A program made the translations under genes and the position numbers. From contig NZ_AP014635.1 in the NCBI RefSeq assembly GCF_001547935.1, forward strand, positions 3,370,725-3,434,724: DNA of 64,000 nt. Direction: 5' to 3'. This DNA comes from Vibrio tritonius (GTDB taxonomy: Bacteria; Pseudomonadota; Gammaproteobacteria; Enterobacterales; Vibrionaceae). The stretch's first letter is position 1, and each line of letters begins with the position of its first letter. Of this stretch, positions 8,813 to 18,965 are shown one piece after another. Under the pieces are notes generated by a model. The model did no database searches. It was not told the DNA's origin and saw nothing but the letters and a program-made list of their open reading frames with translations.

Positions 8813-9598
8813 CTAATCTTCTTTCATCGCAGACAACACATACACATCAAAACGGTTTTTCTTCGTCTCAATCGCCATGGTCGGTTTGTGTTGATTCAAC
8901 CATTCTGCGTAATCTGGACGCTTTACGACCACACGTTTTGTCGCGAGTGCTAGAGCGGGCTCTAACAGACCATCCGCATCATTATCGGCACCAACCAGTG
9001 ATTGAAAGACTCGCATCTCTTTTTTCACTAAGGCAGATTTCTTTTTGCCTTCTGGATGTGGATACATAGGATCAAGATAGACCACATCTGGACGAGCAAA
9101 ATTCGGGTCTCGAGCAAGTTGGTGTAATGCATCATGGCTTGATGCATGGATTAAATTCACTCGTTCTTGCACCCAAGCACCGATCTCAGGGTCTTGCTTG
9201 GCTCTTTGTAAGCCATCATCAAGCAACGCGGCAACAACCGGATGACGTTCCACCAGCTGCACTTTACAGCCCAACGACGCCAGTACAAAAGCATCACGGC
9301 CAAGGCCTGCCGTACCATCTAACACAGTCGGCATAACGCCTTTATTTAAGCCAGCAGCTTTAGCTATCGCCTGCCCTTTACCACCACCAAACTTACGGCG
9401 GTGTGCAACGGCCCCAGTGACCCAATCAACATAGATTGCGCCAAGCTTAGGCTCGTCCAATTTGCGTAACTCAAGTCGCTCGTCTGTCAGCACTAAAGCA
9501 AAAAGGCTCTGGCTCGAATGTTCAAGCTTCCAGCGTGTCGCCAAAAGGTCTAATTCACCTTGACGCTCAGGTGCTTCAGCAATCAGTTGTATCTGCAA
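8813..9598 (-). CDS. rsmJ: 16S rRNA (guanine1516-N2)-methyltransferase RsmJ
   Basis: SAM-dependent methyltransferase that makes m2G1516 in 16S rRNA; 261 residues (E. coli 250). The SAM site is [19 protein letters not shown] (about residues 92-110), with the catalytic-loop motif [20 protein letters not shown] and [18 protein letters not shown] downstream. [17 protein letters not shown] is another family signature. The start codon is TTG at 9598 with GGAG upstream, and the N-terminal MQIQLIAEA aligns with the family start. The gene also lies near uspA and uspB in E. coli. Confidence 0.93.
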   Translation of the reverse strand: MQIQLIAEAPERQGELDLLATRWKLEHSSQSLFALVLTDERLELRKLDEPKLGAIYVDWVTGAVAHRRKFGGGKGQAIAKAAGLNKGVMPTVLDGTAGLGRDAFVLASLGCKVQLVERHPVVAALLDDGLQRAKQDPEIGAWVQERVNLIHASSHDALHQLARDPNFARPDVVYLDPMYPHPEGKKKSALVKKEMRVFQSLVGADNDADGLLEPALALATKRVVVKRPDYAEWLNQHKPTMAIETKKNRFDVYVLSAMKED

Positions 9599-9806
9599 AA
9601 AATGGACTCCAAACTCGGGGCTAGTAACGGCGCAATTTTAGCGGATTTTGCTAGGAATACCTACACTTCGCAAAGAAAGTTCCATACACAGCCAACGCTC
9701 ACACGTAACATCAAGAAAATGAGAATATAAACGCTAATTGATATTACTCTTTTCTAGGAGATGTTAAGATAATGAAACCGGTTGTTGTTCGAGAAGAGAA
9801 AAGGAT

Positions 9807-10277
9807 ATGACGAGCCCTGTAGCTGCGATAAAACTTGATGATTTAGACAGAGCTATTCTAAAGATCTTAATGGACGATGCTCGAACACCCTACGCTGAAA
9901 TGGCCAAACAGTTTAACGTTAGCCCCGCCACAATCCACGTGCGTATCGAGAAAATGAAATCTTCCGATATTATTCAAGGTACAGAGGTGGTGGTAAATAC
10001 AAAAAAACTCGGTTACGACGTTTGCTGCTTTATTGGTATTAACCTTAACGCAGCCCGTGATTACCATTCTGCTTTGACAAAACTTAATGCTTTAGATGAA
10101 GTGGTAGAAGCCTACTACACCACTGGTGCTTATAATATCTTTGTCAAATTAATGTGTCGCTCTATCGAAGAACTTCAACATGTACTTATCGATAAATTAC
10201 AAGCAATTGATGAAGTGCAATCAACAGAAACATTAATTTCATTACAAAATCCAATTAATCGGAATGTAAATCCTTAA
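9807..10277 (+). CDS. asnC: Lrp/AsnC-family regulator AsnC
   Basis: Transcription regulator of 156 residues (E. coli AsnC 152), an asparagine-responsive activator of asparagine synthetase A in E. coli. The N-terminal helix-turn-helix spans LDRAILKILMDDARTPYAEM and FNVSPATIHVRIEKM, and the C-terminal RAM ligand domain follows with VVEAYYTTGAYNIFVKLMC and STETLISLQNPI. ATG 9807 has an AAAAGGAT site. In E. coli asnA is divergent from asnC; here the upstream gene is rsmJ, so the usual target is not adjacent. Confidence 0.92.
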   Translation: MTSPVAAIKLDDLDRAILKILMDDARTPYAEMAKQFNVSPATIHVRIEKMKSSDIIQGTEVVVNTKKLGYDVCCFIGINLNAARDYHSALTKLNALDEVVEAYYTTGAYNIFVKLMCRSIEELQHVLIDKLQAIDEVQSTETLISLQNPINRNVNP

Positions 10278-10302
10278 AAAAGCCCCAATTTATATTTGGG
10301 GC
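10275..10302 (-). terminator. Terminator of the small H-NS-like gene
   Basis: The stem GCCCCAA / TTGGGGC (10282-10288 with 10296-10302) is followed on the minus strand by a run of T (complement of 10276-10281). It also sits directly after asnC, but the plus-strand side lacks a T-run. Confidence 0.75.
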
Positions 10303-10328
10303 CAATCATTATATTTAAATTAATTAAA

Positions 10329-10610
10329 TTATTTATTCAGATATTTTAATAATTCTTCAGCTGATATGCCTTGTTGTGCTAGTTCTTTTGCCAGAACATC
10401 AACTTGTTCGTTTTTACGTGAATCAATTACTTGTTGAAATTGATAAACCAGATCACGTAGGACGCTAATAGGTACTTGTTTTGCCGCACTGCGAATACGT
10501 TCACTACTTTGGTTGCCCAATTCACTAAGTAGTTTGCCAAACATAACCTTTTCTGGAGACTCATCAAGTTGTTCTAAAATTCGAGCCATTTCATAGGTTG
10601 TAAGAGACAT
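10329..10610 (-). CDS. Small H-NS-oligomerisation-like protein
   Basis: The 93-residue protein has no family I can name with certainty. Residues about 34-92 resemble the N-terminal oligomerisation half of H-NS: RIRSAAKQVPISVLRDLVYQ aligns with the [20 protein letters not shown] region, then a coiled-coil VIDSRKNEQVDVLAKELAQQ, and GISAEELLKYL, which matches the DGIDPNELL end of that domain. The C-terminal DNA-binding domain of H-NS is absent: the protein ends exactly where the linker would begin. If the resemblance holds it could cap or modulate full-length H-NS. It has its own terminator and a free-standing promoter region. ATG 10610 has a weak ribosome site. Confidence 0.55.
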   Translation of the reverse strand: MSLTTYEMARILEQLDESPEKVMFGKLLSELGNQSSERIRSAAKQVPISVLRDLVYQFQQVIDSRKNEQVDVLAKELAQQGISAEELLKYLNK

Positions 10611-10721
10611 TGATTATGATTCCAAAGTATTAATTAAAAGTAATGTTAGAGCCGTTAGGATTAACGTCTCTAACTAATTCAAGAAATAAAAATGAGGAGA
10701 GGTAATTTACCTAACCTAGCT

Positions 10722-11912
10722 TTAAGGCTCAAGCACCCATTGATGCCATTTTCGACCCACATCAGAGAATAGTACTAATAACGCAGGAACGACAAGCCAC
10801 ATTTGTATTGCAATTAACCAATAAGGTGTCATTTCTAGACTCTGTACTAGCGCAACCACCAGCCCAGAACCACTCATCTGAAATAAACCCAATAACGCGG
10901 CAGCGGTACCTGCTTTATCGCCAAAAGGAGCGAGTGCTTTACCAGCAGCAGCACCGAGAATCCAAGCAAACCCAAGTGATGAAATAAAAATGGGCAACAT
11001 AAAACGCCAAGCAGTTTGCTCTGTGGACAAAACAACCATGACAGTTCCCGCAATGCCGAGCAGAAAAATACCCGCAATAATTGAGCGATGAGTTCCTAAT
11101 TTATCCATAACCTTTGGTGCAGTTAAACACGCGATAATATTAATCGCAGCATTTACACCAAACCAAAAGGTAAATTGATCCATAGACAGCCCGAGACGCT
11201 GCATTAGAACCAATGGAGCAGAAGTGACGTACGCCAAAATAACTCCCATCGACAACATACACAAGCCCGCATGAAATAAAAATGACGGATTTTTTACAAC
11301 ATCCCAATAACGACTCACTTGAAAAGTGGGAGTTTGGGATTGATTTGGATTGGTTTCCTTCATACTAAACCAAAGTAAAGTACCGCAAACCACAGCGAAT
11401 ACCACCATAAATGAGAAGTTTGCCCGCCACGAGTAATGCTGGGTTAACCAACTCCCTAGAATAGGCGCTAAGGCCGGGATAAAGCAGATAGCTCCATTAA
11501 GATAACTGATCATTTTGCCACTTTTCTCTGGACCAAAGAGGTCGCGTACACACGCAAAAGCAGCCACTGATGTCGCACAGGCTCCTAAGCCTTGCATTAA
11601 TCGTCCCATCAACATCCACTCAATGCTCTCTGCTTGCCAACAAAGAAATGCACTCACTGCGTAAATGGTGATACCCACTAATGCGACGGTTCTACGTCCA
11701 TACTTATCAGCTAATGGACCAGCAAATAGTTGTCCTAGCCCCATAGCAAACAAAAAACCCGTAATCGTGAGTTTAGCTAGCTCATGTTCCACGTGAAACG
11801 TGGTAGCAATCATTGGTAAAGCTGGCAAATAGATATCAATCGCTAAAGGACTAAATAGAACTAACAGCGTCAAAAGCACCATTTGGAAGCGTGATGGAGA
11901 AGCAGAAACCAT
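10722..11912 (-). CDS. MFS multidrug efflux transporter, Bcr/CflA family
   Basis: Twelve-helix drug:H+ antiporter of 396 residues. The family pattern is clear: PLAIDIYLPALPMIATTF at the first helix and loop, then motif A in GPLADKYGRRTVALVG between helices 2 and 3, and LMGRLMQGLGACATSVAA (motif C-like) later. The frame is open 25 codons further upstream, but ATG 11912 is chosen because GGAG lies eight bases before it and the longer product would add an unrelated hydrophobic leader. It is divergent from a LysR regulator with a long inverted repeat in the gap, so inducible expression is likely. A degenerate parS-like sequence lies inside it. Confidence 0.87.
   Translation of the reverse strand: MVSASPSRFQMVLLTLLVLFSPLAIDIYLPALPMIATTFHVEHELAKLTITGFLFAMGLGQLFAGPLADKYGRRTVALVGITIYAVSAFLCWQAESIEWMLMGRLMQGLGACATSVAAFACVRDLFGPEKSGKMISYLNGAICFIPALAPILGSWLTQHYSWRANFSFMVVFAVVCGTLLWFSMKETNPNQSQTPTFQVSRYWDVVKNPSFLFHAGLCMLSMGVILAYVTSAPLVLMQRLGLSMDQFTFWFGVNAAINIIACLTAPKVMDKLGTHRSIIAGIFLLGIAGTVMVVLSTEQTAWRFMLPIFISSLGFAWILGAAAGKALAPFGDKAGTAAALLGLFQMSGSGLVVALVQSLEMTPYWLIAIQMWLVVPALLVLFSDVGRKWHQWVLEP
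11785..11800. other. Degenerate parS-like site
   Basis: The 16-mer TGTTCCACGTGAAACG differs from the perfect palindrome TGTTTCACGTGAAACA at two positions (5 and 16). It lies inside the MFS gene. Because two perfect sites lie 10.5 and 14.3 kb away and parAB is in the same window, it may be a third, weaker ParB site. Confidence 0.5.
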
Positions 11913-11979
11913 CAATAAAACTCCTTGTTGAACCAGAATAAAAAGAAATGCTGGCGCATCATAGAGCAATGGTGTTATG

Positions 11980-12008
11980 AATAACAATGATATGTAATCA
12001 TTGTTATT
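11980..12008. promoter_or_regulatory. LysR operator candidate (12-bp inverted repeat)
   Basis: A perfect inverted repeat AATAACAATGAT (11980-11991) / ATCATTGTTATT (11997-12008) with a 5-base spacer lies between the divergent exporter and LysR genes. Spacing and symmetry fit a LysR-type recognition site controlling both promoters. Confidence 0.7.
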
Positions 12009-12028
12009 ATTCCAGTTTGGAAAATCAT

Positions 12029-12970
12029 ATGAAGGTAGAAAAACTCGCCCGTCTCGACCTAAATTTGTTGGTCTGCCTTAAGGTTCTTACAGAAGAACTT
12101 AACGTGACTCGGGCAGCCAATCGGCTTTTTCTCAGTCAATCAGCTGTCAGTAAGTCACTCGCAAAGTTACGAGAGCAGTTTGATGACCCTTTGTTTATTC
12201 GCACTTCTCATGGGCTAAAAGCAACACCAAAAACACTATTCCTTAAGCCAAAACTTGATGCACTCATTCATCAGTTGGACCTTATATCTCAGCCGATAGA
12301 GTTCAGCCCAACCCATAGTGAATACCATTTCCAAATTGCTGCAGTTGAGAGCATCTATCCTCTATTGCTTCCCCATTTTTTGCCAACACTGTTTCAATTG
12401 GGTCCTCAATTAAATATCAGCACGCATGCTTGGAATAATGACACGCTTAAAAAATTGCAATTAGGTGAGTTAGACTTAGGTATTGTCGGTCGTGATGTCG
12501 ACATTAGTGATTCACGTATTACTATGCCATTACCCTTAGACATCGCGAGTGAAGAAATATACCGCGATCACCAAATGTGCTTGATAAGACAGGACCATCC
12601 GGCACTAAAACAAGACTGGAACTTAGAAAGCTATCTAGATTTACGTCACGTTCAAGTACGTTACGATGGTAACGATCGCTGGTTACTTGATTACCGGCTC
12701 GCCGACATTGGGCGCGAACGCGACATTGCCATAACCGTTCCCGATCATAATAGTGCAGCAACGCTATGTACTTACACAGATTTTGTTTTTACTGCGCCAA
12801 GTCACTTTGCTCATGAAATGGTAAAACAGAAAAACTTGGTCGCACTTCCCCTGCCACTAGCATTTCCCCCAATGGCCTATACCCTACTTTGGAGTCAAGA
12901 ACGTAATAGCGATCAAGCATTAACTTGGTTACGGAAACTGATTAAGTCTAAAACCGCACATTTACAGTAG
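12029..12970 (+). CDS. LysR-family transcriptional regulator
   Basis: Regulator of 313 residues. The N-terminal winged helix-turn-helix reads LDLNLLVCLKVLTEELNVTR and AANRLFLSQSAVSKSLAKLR, and the effector-binding domain starts near residue 90 (FQIAAVESIYPLLLPHFLP). The frame opens further upstream at 11987 but that part overlaps the inverted repeat; ATG 12029 gives the normal family N-terminus, although its ribosome site is weak. It is divergent from the MFS exporter and probably controls it. The inducer is unknown. The family shape resembles the NodD/LeuO-like branch, which begins with DLNLL. Confidence 0.87.
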   Translation: MKVEKLARLDLNLLVCLKVLTEELNVTRAANRLFLSQSAVSKSLAKLREQFDDPLFIRTSHGLKATPKTLFLKPKLDALIHQLDLISQPIEFSPTHSEYHFQIAAVESIYPLLLPHFLPTLFQLGPQLNISTHAWNNDTLKKLQLGELDLGIVGRDVDISDSRITMPLPLDIASEEIYRDHQMCLIRQDHPALKQDWNLESYLDLRHVQVRYDGNDRWLLDYRLADIGRERDIAITVPDHNSAATLCTYTDFVFTAPSHFAHEMVKQKNLVALPLPLAFPPMAYTLLWSQERNSDQALTWLRKLIKSKTAHLQ

Positions 12971-13083
12971 TCGTCAGGTTGCTGATTGCGCCCTAAAGGC
13001 AAAAAGAGTAGCTTAGACTTTCACGTCCAAAATCACATAAGATCATAGTCAAATAAAAGGACTGTTGTTAAAGGATATTACAG

Positions 13084-14874
13084 ATGCAACCATTTACATC
13101 TCAACGTGTCGAAGCTCTGCGCAGCTGGATAGCACAACATCAACTTGATGCCATAATTATTCCTCATGAAGATGAATATCTAGGTGAATATGTTCCTGAG
13201 CATAACGAACGTTTGCATTGGTTAACCGGCTTTACTGGTTCTGCTGGTGCCGCAGTAGTGAGTCAGGATAAAGCAGCTATTTTCGTTGATGGTCGCTACA
13301 CCGTACAAGTACGTAAACAAGTGCCTGCAGAAATCTTCGAGTATCGCCATCTTGTCGAACAACCTTATCTAGACTGGCTAATCGAACAACTACCAGCCGG
13401 CAGTAAAGTTGGCTTTGACCCAAGAATGCACCGAGCTAACTGGCTAACAGCCACCCAAGCTAAACTGGCTGGTGACATTGAACTCGTTGCAGTTGATACT
13501 AACCCAGTCGATGAACTTTGGCATGATCGACCTGCAGCGGTTGTCTCTCCTATGCGCTTAATGGGCAATGAACTAGTTGGTGAAAGCAGCTTAGCTAAAC
13601 GCCAAAAAATCGCGAAAATCCTTCAAACCAAGAAAGCCGATAGCGTTATCTTGACTGAATTAGACTCTATTTGCTGGTTACTGAACATTCGCGGTCTCGA
13701 TGTTTCTCGCCTACCAGTGCTACTTTCACACGCTATTTTGCACAACACTGGTGACGTGGATTTCTTCCTCGATCCTGCTCGTTTAGCAGAAGGCTTTTTT
13801 GCTCACGCAGGCGAAGGAGTTCGCGTACATCACCCAGACGAATTAGCGCAACAACTTAACGCACTAGCAGGTAAACGCGTTATCGTTGACCCAACCACCA
13901 GTAATGCATGGTTTACTCTTAACTTACAAAATGTAGGTGCAGAGTTAATTGCAGACTCCGACCCATGCCTGACACCTAAAGCAGCAAAAAATGCCACGGA
14001 AGTTTCGGGCATGAAAGCATGTCATGTGCGTGATGGAGCAGCAATGGTGAATTTCCTTGCTTGGTTAGATGCTCAAGTAGCAGCGGGAACCGAACTTAAC
14101 GAAGCGCTAGTCTCCGATCGCCTACAAGCATTTCGCGAGGAAGACCCAACCCTAGCAGATTTAAGCTTTGATACTATTTCGGCAGCTGTAAGTAATGCTG
14201 CGATGTGTCACTACAATCACATGAATCAACCGGAACCTGGTAAGTTAGAGCTTAATTCACTCTACCTCGTCGATTCCGGTGGCCAATACATTGATGGTAC
14301 AACCGACATTACTCGTACAGTTGCTATTGGTGAAGTTAGCCAAGAAATGAAACAGCAATACACCTTAGTTCTTAAAGGTCATATTGCGCTGGCTAAAGCA
14401 CGTTTTCCGAAAGGAACCTGTGGCCACCATTTAGATATTCTTGCTCGCCAACACCTTTGGGCTAATGGGTATGATTATGATCATGGAACTGGCCACGGTG
14501 TAGGTCATTTCTTAAGTGTTCATGAAGGACCACAACGTATTGGTAAAGCGGTAAATAACTTCCCGCTTCAACCTGGTATGGTGCTATCCAACGAACCTGG
14601 CTATTACCGTGCCGATGGCTTTGGTATTCGCATCGAAAACCTAGAGCTTGTCGTTGATGTTGAAACTCAGGGTGATTTTGATGTTCTCGGCTTTGAGGCA
14701 TTAACTCGTTGCCCAATCGATAAACGAGCTATCGATACTAACTTATTAACTAAACCAGAACTTGCATGGTTGAACCACTATCACCAACAAGTTTGGGATG
14801 ATGTGAGTCCCCTTGTAAGTCAAGAAACACAAGCTTGGTTACGTGAAGCTACAGCCCCTCTCCATCACATTTAA
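13084..14874 (+). CDS. Xaa-Pro aminopeptidase (M24B, long three-domain form)
   Basis: Metallopeptidase removing N-terminal residues ahead of proline; 596 residues, close to the eukaryotic-like APP1 length and much longer than E. coli PepP (441). Two creatinase-like N-terminal domains (about residues 1-300, including GFTGSAGAAVVSQDKAAIFVDGRY) precede the pita-bread catalytic domain. Metal ligands are visible: Asp in VDSGGQYIDGTTDITRT (two), His in GTGHGVGHFLSVHEG, Glu in NEPGYYRADGFGIRIENLE (two). The start has an AAAGGA site. It stands alone with its own terminator. Confidence 0.9.
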   Translation: MQPFTSQRVEALRSWIAQHQLDAIIIPHEDEYLGEYVPEHNERLHWLTGFTGSAGAAVVSQDKAAIFVDGRYTVQVRKQVPAEIFEYRHLVEQPYLDWLIEQLPAGSKVGFDPRMHRANWLTATQAKLAGDIELVAVDTNPVDELWHDRPAAVVSPMRLMGNELVGESSLAKRQKIAKILQTKKADSVILTELDSICWLLNIRGLDVSRLPVLLSHAILHNTGDVDFFLDPARLAEGFFAHAGEGVRVHHPDELAQQLNALAGKRVIVDPTTSNAWFTLNLQNVGAELIADSDPCLTPKAAKNATEVSGMKACHVRDGAAMVNFLAWLDAQVAAGTELNEALVSDRLQAFREEDPTLADLSFDTISAAVSNAAMCHYNHMNQPEPGKLELNSLYLVDSGGQYIDGTTDITRTVAIGEVSQEMKQQYTLVLKGHIALAKARFPKGTCGHHLDILARQHLWANGYDYDHGTGHGVGHFLSVHEGPQRIGKAVNNFPLQPGMVLSNEPGYYRADGFGIRIENLELVVDVETQGDFDVLGFEALTRCPIDKRAIDTNLLTKPELAWLNHYHQQVWDDVSPLVSQETQAWLREATAPLHHI

Positions 14875-14898
14875 TCAACAAAATACATAAAACCCAAG

Positions 14899-14932
14899 CC
14901 CCTCATAACTTAGAGTTCTGAGGGGTTTTTTA
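14899..14932 (+). terminator. Terminator after the aminopeptidase gene
   Basis: The stem CCCCTCA (14899-14905) pairs with TGAGGGG (14919-14925), followed by seven T residues on the plus strand. Confidence 0.85.
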
Positions 14933-15097
14933 TTCTCTTTTGTAATAAAAATCACACAGATAAGAACTCAAAGTAAAATAAAAACAAAACCAATCCCATC
15001 TATATGTTTTAAAACACCTTTATCACAAAACAAGCACCAGAAAGAAACATTTCACCCCAAAATATATTTGAGATCTAAACATTATAGGTATAAGGTT

Positions 15098-15122
15098 ATA
15101 TTTAATTAATCGTTCAATAAAA
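15098..15122 (+). promoter_or_regulatory. Candidate BetI operator upstream of betI
   Basis: An AT-rich sequence TTAATTAATCGTTCAATAAA (15102-15121) lies 20-40 bases before the betI start. It keeps the CGTTCAAT half-site of known BetI boxes but the opposite arm is imperfect. Autoregulation by BetI is expected from the family; the exact site is inferred. The rest of 14940-15100 is AT-rich and holds no gene. Confidence 0.5.
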
Positions 15123-15141
15123 ATTAACAAAAGGTGTGAAT

Positions 15142-15741
15142 ATGCCAAAGGTAGGGATGCCAGACATACGTAAACCTCAACTTGTTAAGGCGACAATGAC
15201 TGTCATCGAGCGTGTAGGCCTGCATGCGGCAAGCATTGCTCTTATCAGTGAAGAAGCTGGTGTGTCGTCTGGTATTATCAACCACTACTTCGGTGGCAAG
15301 CACGGCCTGCTTGAAGAAACGATGCGCTCGATCTTGCGAGAGCACGGAGCCACGGTCAGCAAAGCTTTAGCTGATTTGCCTAAAACAGCACATAAACAGC
15401 GCATATTGGCGATTGTTAAAGCAAATTTTGATAACTACCAAACCCAAGGATGTGTCATAAAAACGTGGCTGGCGTTCTGGTCCCACTCAATGCATGACAA
15501 ACAACTAATGCGTTTACAACGAGTAAACGAAATGCGTTTGTTATCCCACCTATTAATTGAACTCAAAGCAATATTTTGCGAATCACACGCACAAAACGTA
15601 GCTCATGCTATTGCTGCATTGATTGATGGAATGTGGCTTCGTGCGGCATTAAGCCCTGAGGGGTTATCACACAATCACATCGAATCCATTATTGAAAACT
15701 ACGTCGAAACACAACTTCTCGCTCAACAAACTCAGTATTAA
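15142..15741 (+). CDS. betI: TetR-family choline-responsive repressor BetI
   Basis: Repressor of glycine betaine synthesis genes; 199 residues (E. coli 195). The N-terminus [20 protein letters not shown] and the helix-turn-helix [20 protein letters not shown] are characteristic, and [16 protein letters not shown] lies in the ligand domain as in other BetI. ATG 15142 is chosen over the GTG two codons earlier because AAAGG is better spaced from it. First gene of a six-gene operon; betB follows 14 bases later. Choline presumably relieves repression. Confidence 0.95.
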   Translation: MPKVGMPDIRKPQLVKATMTVIERVGLHAASIALISEEAGVSSGIINHYFGGKHGLLEETMRSILREHGATVSKALADLPKTAHKQRILAIVKANFDNYQTQGCVIKTWLAFWSHSMHDKQLMRLQRVNEMRLLSHLLIELKAIFCESHAQNVAHAIAALIDGMWLRAALSPEGLSHNHIESIIENYVETQLLAQQTQY

Positions 15742-15755
15742 GCAAAAGGCTTTTT

Positions 15756-17216
15756 ATGGAAATTGCATCTCTTTATATTCATGGTCAGGCTTGCAAAGCC
15801 TCATCTGGTGAAACGTTTACCACTTACAATCCTGCAACTGGCAAGGTTTTAGCTGTTTTAGGGCAAGCAAGCGAACAAGATGTTCAAAACGCTATCAATT
15901 CAGCTCATCAAGGCTTCAAAGTTTGGTCTGCAATGACAGCAACTGAACGCAGTCGAATTTTGTTGAAAGCAGTAGCGCTCCTGCGAGAGCGAAACGATGA
16001 GTTGGCAGCTCTTGAGGTTCAAGATACAGGTAAGCCATTACAAGAAGCCATCTGTGTCGATATTGCAACTGGCGCGGATGTGATTGAATATTTTGCAGGG
16101 CTAGCACCCGCTCAAGAAGGCAGCCAGCAACCTCTCTCAGACAGCCAATTTTATTACACCCGCAAAGAACCGTTGGGTATTTGTGCTGGTATTGGTGCCT
16201 GGAACTATCCTATTCAAATCGCCATGTGGAAATCTGCGCCTGCACTTGCGGCAGGCAATGCCATGATCTTTAAGCCTTCAGAAGAAACACCTCTTACGGC
16301 ACTAAAGCTGGCAGAAATCTTCACTGAAGCCGGCGTACCTGATGGTGTGTTCAATGTCGTTCAGGGTGATGGTCGTGTTGGTCAAATGCTAACGGCTCAC
16401 CCTGATATTGCCAAAGTATCGTTTACTGGCGAGGTGGGCACAGGTAAGAAAGTGATGAGCGCAAGCGCACAAACACTTAAATCCGTTACGATGGAACTGG
16501 GTGGCAAATCTCCCCTACTGATCTTTGACGATGCTGACGTGACTCAAGCCGTTTCTGCAGCGATGATGGCCAACTTCTATACTCAAGGTGAAGTATGTAC
16601 TAACGGAACCCGCGTCTTTGTACACGAGAAGATCTATGACCAATTTGTTGATCAACTTAAAACTCGCACAGAGAAACTGATCATTGGCGATCCGATGAAT
16701 ATGGATACTCAAGTCGGCGCTCTCATCTCAACATCGCACATGAACAAAGTACTTGAGTTCATTGAAAACGGAAAGAACAGTGGTGCCACTCTTCTTACTG
16801 GCGGATACCAAGTAACTACTGATGGCTTGGACAAGGGCAACTTTGTCGCACCTACTATCTTTACCGACTGCAATGATCAAATGGATTTTGTGAAATATGA
16901 AATCTTTGGTCCGGTCATGGCTGTCCTGAAATTTTCAGATGAAGATGAAGCTATCTCTCGCGCCAACAACACTGAGTATGGTTTAGCAGCCGGTGTCTTT
17001 ACCCAGAACCTACCACGCGCTCATCGAGTTATCCACCAGCTGCAAGCCGGCATTTGTTGGATTAATACGTGGGGAGACTCCCCAGCTCAAATGCCCGTTG
17101 GTGGATACAAACTTTCTGGTATTGGACGTGAAAATGGAGTGGAGACACTCAATCACTACACCCAAACCAAAAGTGTTCTTATTGAACTGAATGAGTTTGT
17201 TGGACCGTACGCTTAA
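15756..17216 (+). CDS. betB: Betaine aldehyde dehydrogenase
   Basis: Oxidises betaine aldehyde to glycine betaine with NAD(P)+ in the cytoplasm; 486 residues (E. coli 490). Aldehyde dehydrogenase features are intact: [20 protein letters not shown], the NAD-site [12 protein letters not shown], the catalytic Glu in [10 protein letters not shown] and the nucleophile Cys in [13 protein letters not shown]. The C-terminal [20 protein letters not shown] is typical of BetB. It lies between betI and betA with short gaps. Confidence 0.96.
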   Translation: MEIASLYIHGQACKASSGETFTTYNPATGKVLAVLGQASEQDVQNAINSAHQGFKVWSAMTATERSRILLKAVALLRERNDELAALEVQDTGKPLQEAICVDIATGADVIEYFAGLAPAQEGSQQPLSDSQFYYTRKEPLGICAGIGAWNYPIQIAMWKSAPALAAGNAMIFKPSEETPLTALKLAEIFTEAGVPDGVFNVVQGDGRVGQMLTAHPDIAKVSFTGEVGTGKKVMSASAQTLKSVTMELGGKSPLLIFDDADVTQAVSAAMMANFYTQGEVCTNGTRVFVHEKIYDQFVDQLKTRTEKLIIGDPMNMDTQVGALISTSHMNKVLEFIENGKNSGATLLTGGYQVTTDGLDKGNFVAPTIFTDCNDQMDFVKYEIFGPVMAVLKFSDEDEAISRANNTEYGLAAGVFTQNLPRAHRVIHQLQAGICWINTWGDSPAQMPVGGYKLSGIGRENGVETLNHYTQTKSVLIELNEFVGPYA

Positions 17217-17225
17217 GGAGGCAGA

Positions 17226-18965
17226 ATGAAGCAGCATTACGATTACATTGTTATTGGTGCCGGCTCAGCTGGCTGTGTGTTGGCAGATCGCTTAACAGAA
17301 TCAGGCGAACACTCCGTATTACTGTTAGAGGCCGGAGGCAGTGATAAAAGCATTTTTATCCAAATGCCTACCGCTCTTTCTTACCCTATGAATACGCCTA
17401 AATATGCTTGGCAGTTTGAATCCCTTGCCGAAGAAGGCTTGGACGGACGTCGCCTTCACTGCCCACGCGGTAAAGTCCTTGGCGGTAGCTCTTCGATCAA
17501 TGGCATGGTTTATGTTCGTGGACATGCCTGTGACTTTGATGAATGGCAAGAACATGGCGCCAAAGGGTGGGATTACGCACATTGTCTTCCTTACTTTAAA
17601 AAGGCGGAAAGCTGGATTGGTGGAGAAGATGAATACCGTGGCGGTAACGGACCATTAGCAACTTGTAATGGTAATGATATGAAGCTTAACCCTTTGTATC
17701 AGGCATTTATCGATGCCGGTCAAGAAGCGGGATACCCAGAAACAAAAGATTATAATGGTTATTGTCAAGAAGGCTTTGGGCCAATGCATATGACGGTTGA
17801 TAACGGTGTTCGTGCCTCAACCTCAAACGCTTATCTACGCCGAGCAATGAAACGTCCAAACCTCACCTTAGTGTCAAAAGTACTCACGCGAAAAATCATC
17901 CTTAATGGCAAAAAGGCCATTGGTGTGGAGTTTGAGAAAAACGGCACGGTTCACCACGCTTTTTCTAATCAAGAAGTGATATCAAGCGCAGGTTCTGTTG
18001 GCTCCGTACAACTTCTCCAATTGTCAGGCATTGGTCCTAAAGATGTACTGGAAAAAGCGGGCGTAGAGGTTCACCACGAACTACCCGGTGTGGGTGAAAA
18101 CCTACAAGATCACCTTGAAGTTTATTTCCAATATCGTTGTGAGCAGCCCATTACTTTGAACAGTAAATTGGGACTTATCAGCAAAGGATTGATCGGAACC
18201 GAATGGTTACTTACACGCAAGGGGCTAGGTGCAACAAATCACTTTGAGTCTTGTGCCTTTATTCGTTCTCGTGCCGGTCTAAAATGGCCAAACATACAGT
18301 ACCATTTTTTACCAGCCGCCATGCGATATGATGGTCGAACTGCATTTGATGGTCATGGATTTCAAGTACACGTTGGACCAAACAAACCACTGAGCCGCGG
18401 CAAAATTTGGATTGAGTCATCCGATCCAAAAGCCAAGCCGGCTATCAAATTTAACTACTTACAAAATGAGCAAGATATTCAAGATTGGCGTGATTGCATT
18501 CGTCTAACTCGAGAAATCCTTGCTCAACCAGCCCTAGATTCTTATCGCGGAGATGAAATTCAACCAGGTATGGCGATTTCTTCTGACGCAGATATAGACC
18601 AATGGGTTAAAGAAAATGTTGAGAGTGCTTATCACCCTTCCTGCTCATGCAAAATGGGAGCAGATGATGACCCAATGGCCGTGCTTGACGAATCCTGTCG
18701 AGTACGAGGTATAGAAGGTCTTCGAGTTGTCGACTCTTCTATCTTCCCTACTATTCCCAACGGTAACCTCAATGCACCAACAATTATGGTCGCAGAACGA
18801 GCAGCAGATTTCATTTTGGGTCATGAGATGCTGCCGAAAAGCGAGGCTGCTGTTTGGATCGATCCTCACTGGCAAAATCAACAACGTTTAGAAAAACCTC
18901 AGCGTGCTCTTGCTGATAGTTCGCCAGTAATCACTTCAAAAGATAAGGAAATTCAACATGCGTAA
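17226..18965 (+). CDS. betA: Choline dehydrogenase
   Basis: Membrane-associated FAD enzyme of the GMC family that oxidises choline to betaine aldehyde, and can carry it further; 579 residues (E. coli 556). FAD fold at [19 protein letters not shown] (residues about 6-24), GMC signatures [20 protein letters not shown] and [19 protein letters not shown], and the C-terminal active site with [10 protein letters not shown] and [16 protein letters not shown]. An AGGAGG box immediately precedes ATG 17226. The C-terminal tail after residue 545 is longer than in E. coli. Its last codons overlap the start of choX by 8 bases, implying translational coupling. Confidence 0.96.
   Translation: MKQHYDYIVIGAGSAGCVLADRLTESGEHSVLLLEAGGSDKSIFIQMPTALSYPMNTPKYAWQFESLAEEGLDGRRLHCPRGKVLGGSSSINGMVYVRGHACDFDEWQEHGAKGWDYAHCLPYFKKAESWIGGEDEYRGGNGPLATCNGNDMKLNPLYQAFIDAGQEAGYPETKDYNGYCQEGFGPMHMTVDNGVRASTSNAYLRRAMKRPNLTLVSKVLTRKIILNGKKAIGVEFEKNGTVHHAFSNQEVISSAGSVGSVQLLQLSGIGPKDVLEKAGVEVHHELPGVGENLQDHLEVYFQYRCEQPITLNSKLGLISKGLIGTEWLLTRKGLGATNHFESCAFIRSRAGLKWPNIQYHFLPAAMRYDGRTAFDGHGFQVHVGPNKPLSRGKIWIESSDPKAKPAIKFNYLQNEQDIQDWRDCIRLTREILAQPALDSYRGDEIQPGMAISSDADIDQWVKENVESAYHPSCSCKMGADDDPMAVLDESCRVRGIEGLRVVDSSIFPTIPNGNLNAPTIMVAERAADFILGHEMLPKSEAAVWIDPHWQNQQRLEKPQRALADSSPVITSKDKEIQHA

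Noticed and set aside
17028..17040. DnaA-box-like TTATCCACC
   Set aside because: Single mismatch copy inside betB, far from the expected origin; chance occurrence.
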